Shown here: piece after piece, positions 61,640 to 64,000 of the stretch
Numbering within the stretch: position 1 is the stretch's first letter
Layout of the letters: each line of letters begins with the position of its first letter
Source: Rhynchospora pubera
Taxonomy: Eukaryota; Streptophyta; Magnoliopsida; Poales; Cyperaceae
DNA length: 64,000 bases
Direction: 5' to 3'
NCBI GenBank assembly: GCA_028095005.1
Contig: CM051460.1
Coordinates: 22,615,501-22,679,500 of the forward strand
Translations under genes and position numbers: made by a program
Notes under the pieces: model-generated
What the model saw: the letters and a program-made list of their open reading frames with translations, nothing else
What the model was told of the DNA's origin: nothing
Database searches by the model: none

Positions 61640-63193
61640 TGTATCGCAAGCGTACGATAATCGTCTAAGTATTTTAGGGGTCGAACCACAAGGACGGATA
61701 TTAGATAATTAAGTTTCAATTTTACTTAATCTACTAAACTAGAGGGTTGCAAGATTGTTGAGTTTGGTATCAAGATTAACAACTTAATTAAGTAAATATT
61801 AAATAAAACAGAATGCAGTAAAGATGGATTAATTGGCTAATTAGAAGTAAGGGGCTTAAGGCATGCTGATTCTTTCAGTTTATTCCAGTCCTAGCGGCCC
61901 GCTGGCTTTCGTAGCGGCCCGCTAAAGTGGACTCAGGTCGCTTGACTGATCAGCTGGTCGCTGGCTACTTGGCGGGCATAGACCACCTCGCTGGTTCACT
62001 CAGCGGCCCGCTGGTGTCAAGCTGAGTCTATTACTTAGTTGATTTAAATGCTGCTTTGTGTATAGAATTGGGTTTTTGTTGAAGTGCTGCAGATCAAACT
62101 CTCGTTTTTGTTTCTGGAATTCAATTCAACTAACTTCAAATCTATCAAGTAGAACTAAACTTCAACTTTCGTTTCGTGGTCTAGTTGCTACGGGTTTATA
62201 CCTTTCTAACCTATGAATTCTTACGCTTTCGCTGTTAGAAAAGACTTATAACTCTCGTTAATCAGCCTTGGTTTAATCTTTCGATTATAACCCTTCAAGT
62301 TAACACAATTGATATTAATTTCTTAGAGAAGCTTGGACTTAACTATCTATCTAATCAAGCAAGGCCTATACTTGATGGATACAAACAAACTAATCTAATC
62401 AATCAATTCCAATCAGATAAGCAATTAAAGAAAGGAAATAAAACACAACATGCAACTAGTAAATCAACTAAATAATAATATCAATTCATAAACTAAAGGT
62501 TCATTGCCATAGCCCCTAAAAAGGTATCTACTCGCGATAAATCATCAAACAGAACATCCAAGTATAAAAGAGATAAGAAAACATAAAAAAGGAAATAAAG
62601 TTACAACAGAAAAGCAACTTGATCCCTTCTTTCTGTCTTCTGCTACTCGACAGCGGCCCGCAGACGTCTCTGGCGACCCGCTAGACCTGTGCAGAATCGT
62701 TCTCTCTTCACCAGAAATATTTCTTCTAATTTTTCGACCCCTCTGTCTTCAACGCTGCATCCTTATATAACATTCATTGGCGGTTCCCTGATGGTGGAGG
62801 TCGTGCAAGTAGAGACTCCAAATTTGGCTCAGGCAGTTATGGAGAAGATAGCAAATCTGGCTGGCTATTTTTGTCTGTCGGTTAACATCTTCCAGCGGCC
62901 CGCTGCTGCATCTAGCGACCCGCTGAAGTCTCCTAACTCGCCAGTCAACATCTGCTACCCGCTGCCTCCCTGTGGGTCGCTGGTGAGATCTGTGGGTCGC
63001 AGGTCCAGTCTGAAAATCGCTCAAAATGTCGAGTCGAGTAGCCACATCGCGTAGATCCTATACAAAATGAAGCAACCATGGCAGTACCTAGCTTCTAGCC
63101 TAAATTAATCAGTTAAACATTAGAAAAAGCACATAAAATCAAGAAATTAAGACCTATAAATGGTTGAAATACTAAGTATGAAAACCATTTATC
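61640..63193 (-). mobile_element. Ty3/gypsy-type LTR (3' LTR of a minus-strand element)
   Basis: On the minus strand it starts TGATAAATGG right after a purine tract (CTTGGGGGG) and ends near GCTTGCGATACA, giving 1554 bp with TG...CA ends. The segment TCCTTGTGGTTCGACCCC near its 3' end is widespread in plant gypsy LTRs. The GC-rich AGCGGCCCGCT motif and variants recur at 61893-62016, 62649-62689 and 62893-63005 in an otherwise AT-rich LTR. The second LTR lies outside the window, so the termini are inferred. Confidence 0.7.
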
Positions 63194-63767
63194 AAACCCC
63201 CCAAGCTTAGCATTTGCTTGCCCTCAAGCAAAGTCCTACGTTCAAGTTCTGGTTTTCAGGGCTTAATTTCAATCAACTATATGTTTCCTAACAAGCTAGA
63301 AGTCAATTCATGTGCTAACTAAACAAGACTTGAGCAATTTTAATCAATTAATAAACACTAAAATCCAATTTCTTTTGTTCTTATGTCATTAACTAACTAT
63401 TCATGCAGCTAGGATTTTTGCAATAATTTTTTTATGACTTATCTCATCAATTCCTAAGTTCATCATTTTATCAAGGTTAAAATCGATTAAGCTAGCAATT
63501 GAAACGGGATCTAACCCTACTAACGTAAACAACCAATCCAACCAATTCATTTCACAACTAGGTCTTTGAGCCTTTGAACCATTCAATTTTTGAAAAACGC
63601 ATTGGAATAAGTCAAAAGTGGGGCGGAAATAAGGGTACAACTCCCCACCCAACCTATTCCAAAGTTTTTGGGTTAGACTTTTAACTTTCTCTTGGGGCTA
63701 AGAGATCTTCCCGCGGTGGAGAGGTCAGCCAAATTATGGTGGATTTATTTTCGAGATTTTTCTCGTT

Positions 63768-63803
<36 letters not shown>

Positions 63804-64000
63804 CATGAGCTTTTCTGTTTTTACTCATGATTAATGGAAGTTCTTTTTATCCACCATAATCTATAGCTTCCCGCAATGTCCATGGCATTGCACGCTTTTT
63901 AGTTCCCCTTTCCTTTTGTGAGTTCATGCCTATTGTCTCAAGATGAGACACATGTTTTTATACATCTTCGACTTTTAATTATTCTTAAAACAATGGTTTA
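63194..64000 (-). mobile_element. 3' internal region of the gypsy-type retrotransposon
   Basis: Directly adjoining the LTR, the minus strand reads TTTGCTTGAGGGCAAGCAAA, then GCTAAGCTTGGGGGG, a conserved block and polypurine tract found before the 3' LTR of Tat/Athila-like elements. No pol domain is visible in the remaining 800 bp. A T-run of about 33 nt lies at 63767-63799. Confidence 0.65.

Overview
The window looks like nuclear DNA of a flowering plant, most likely a eudicot. It is AT-rich, the genes have many GT-AG introns, and the families present are typically plant ones: LONELY GUY, P-class PPR, MATH/TRAF-like, a plant nucleotide-sugar transporter and MuDR transposase. No genus can be named from the sequence alone.

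Four host protein genes can be modelled with confidence, all on the minus strand. At the left edge is the 5' part of a UDP-xylose-transporter-like gene (38-1964, continuing out of the window). At 28616-31135 is a complete seven-exon LOG cytokinin-activating enzyme. At 48894-51664 is a two-exon PPR protein. At 53660-56808 is a six-exon protein with two MATH domains. A fifth, tentative gene on the plus strand (52550-52639) would encode a 29-residue single-pass membrane peptide; it lies head-to-head with the PPR gene. All splice joins given were checked by hand for reading frame.

Most of the remainder is transposable elements, several nested. Two have captured host gene pieces. A TIR element at 7474-10440 carries a broken GT47 (MUR3/KATAMARI1-like) fragment, and a 5.2-kb hAT-type element at 12587-17834 carries a histone H2A fragment and a tryptophan-aminotransferase-related (TAR/alliinase) fragment. 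A well preserved MuDR-like element at 20880-25287 has 412-bp nearly identical TIRs, an open spliced transposase gene and a 190-bp tandem array. Smaller elements include SINEs, hAT and PIF-like MITEs, fold-back MITEs embedded in (TA)n tracts, a 712-bp TIR element and a CACTA end. The right edge holds a Ty3/gypsy-type LTR and adjoining internal sequence.

The genes are unrelated housekeeping, hormone and organelle functions and do not form a cluster. The points of most interest are the gene-capturing elements, the MULE with its repeat architecture, the fold-back families with shared cores, and an unassigned miRNA-like hairpin near 6.4 kb. Nothing resembling a bacterial-type system, CRISPR array or biosynthetic cluster was seen.
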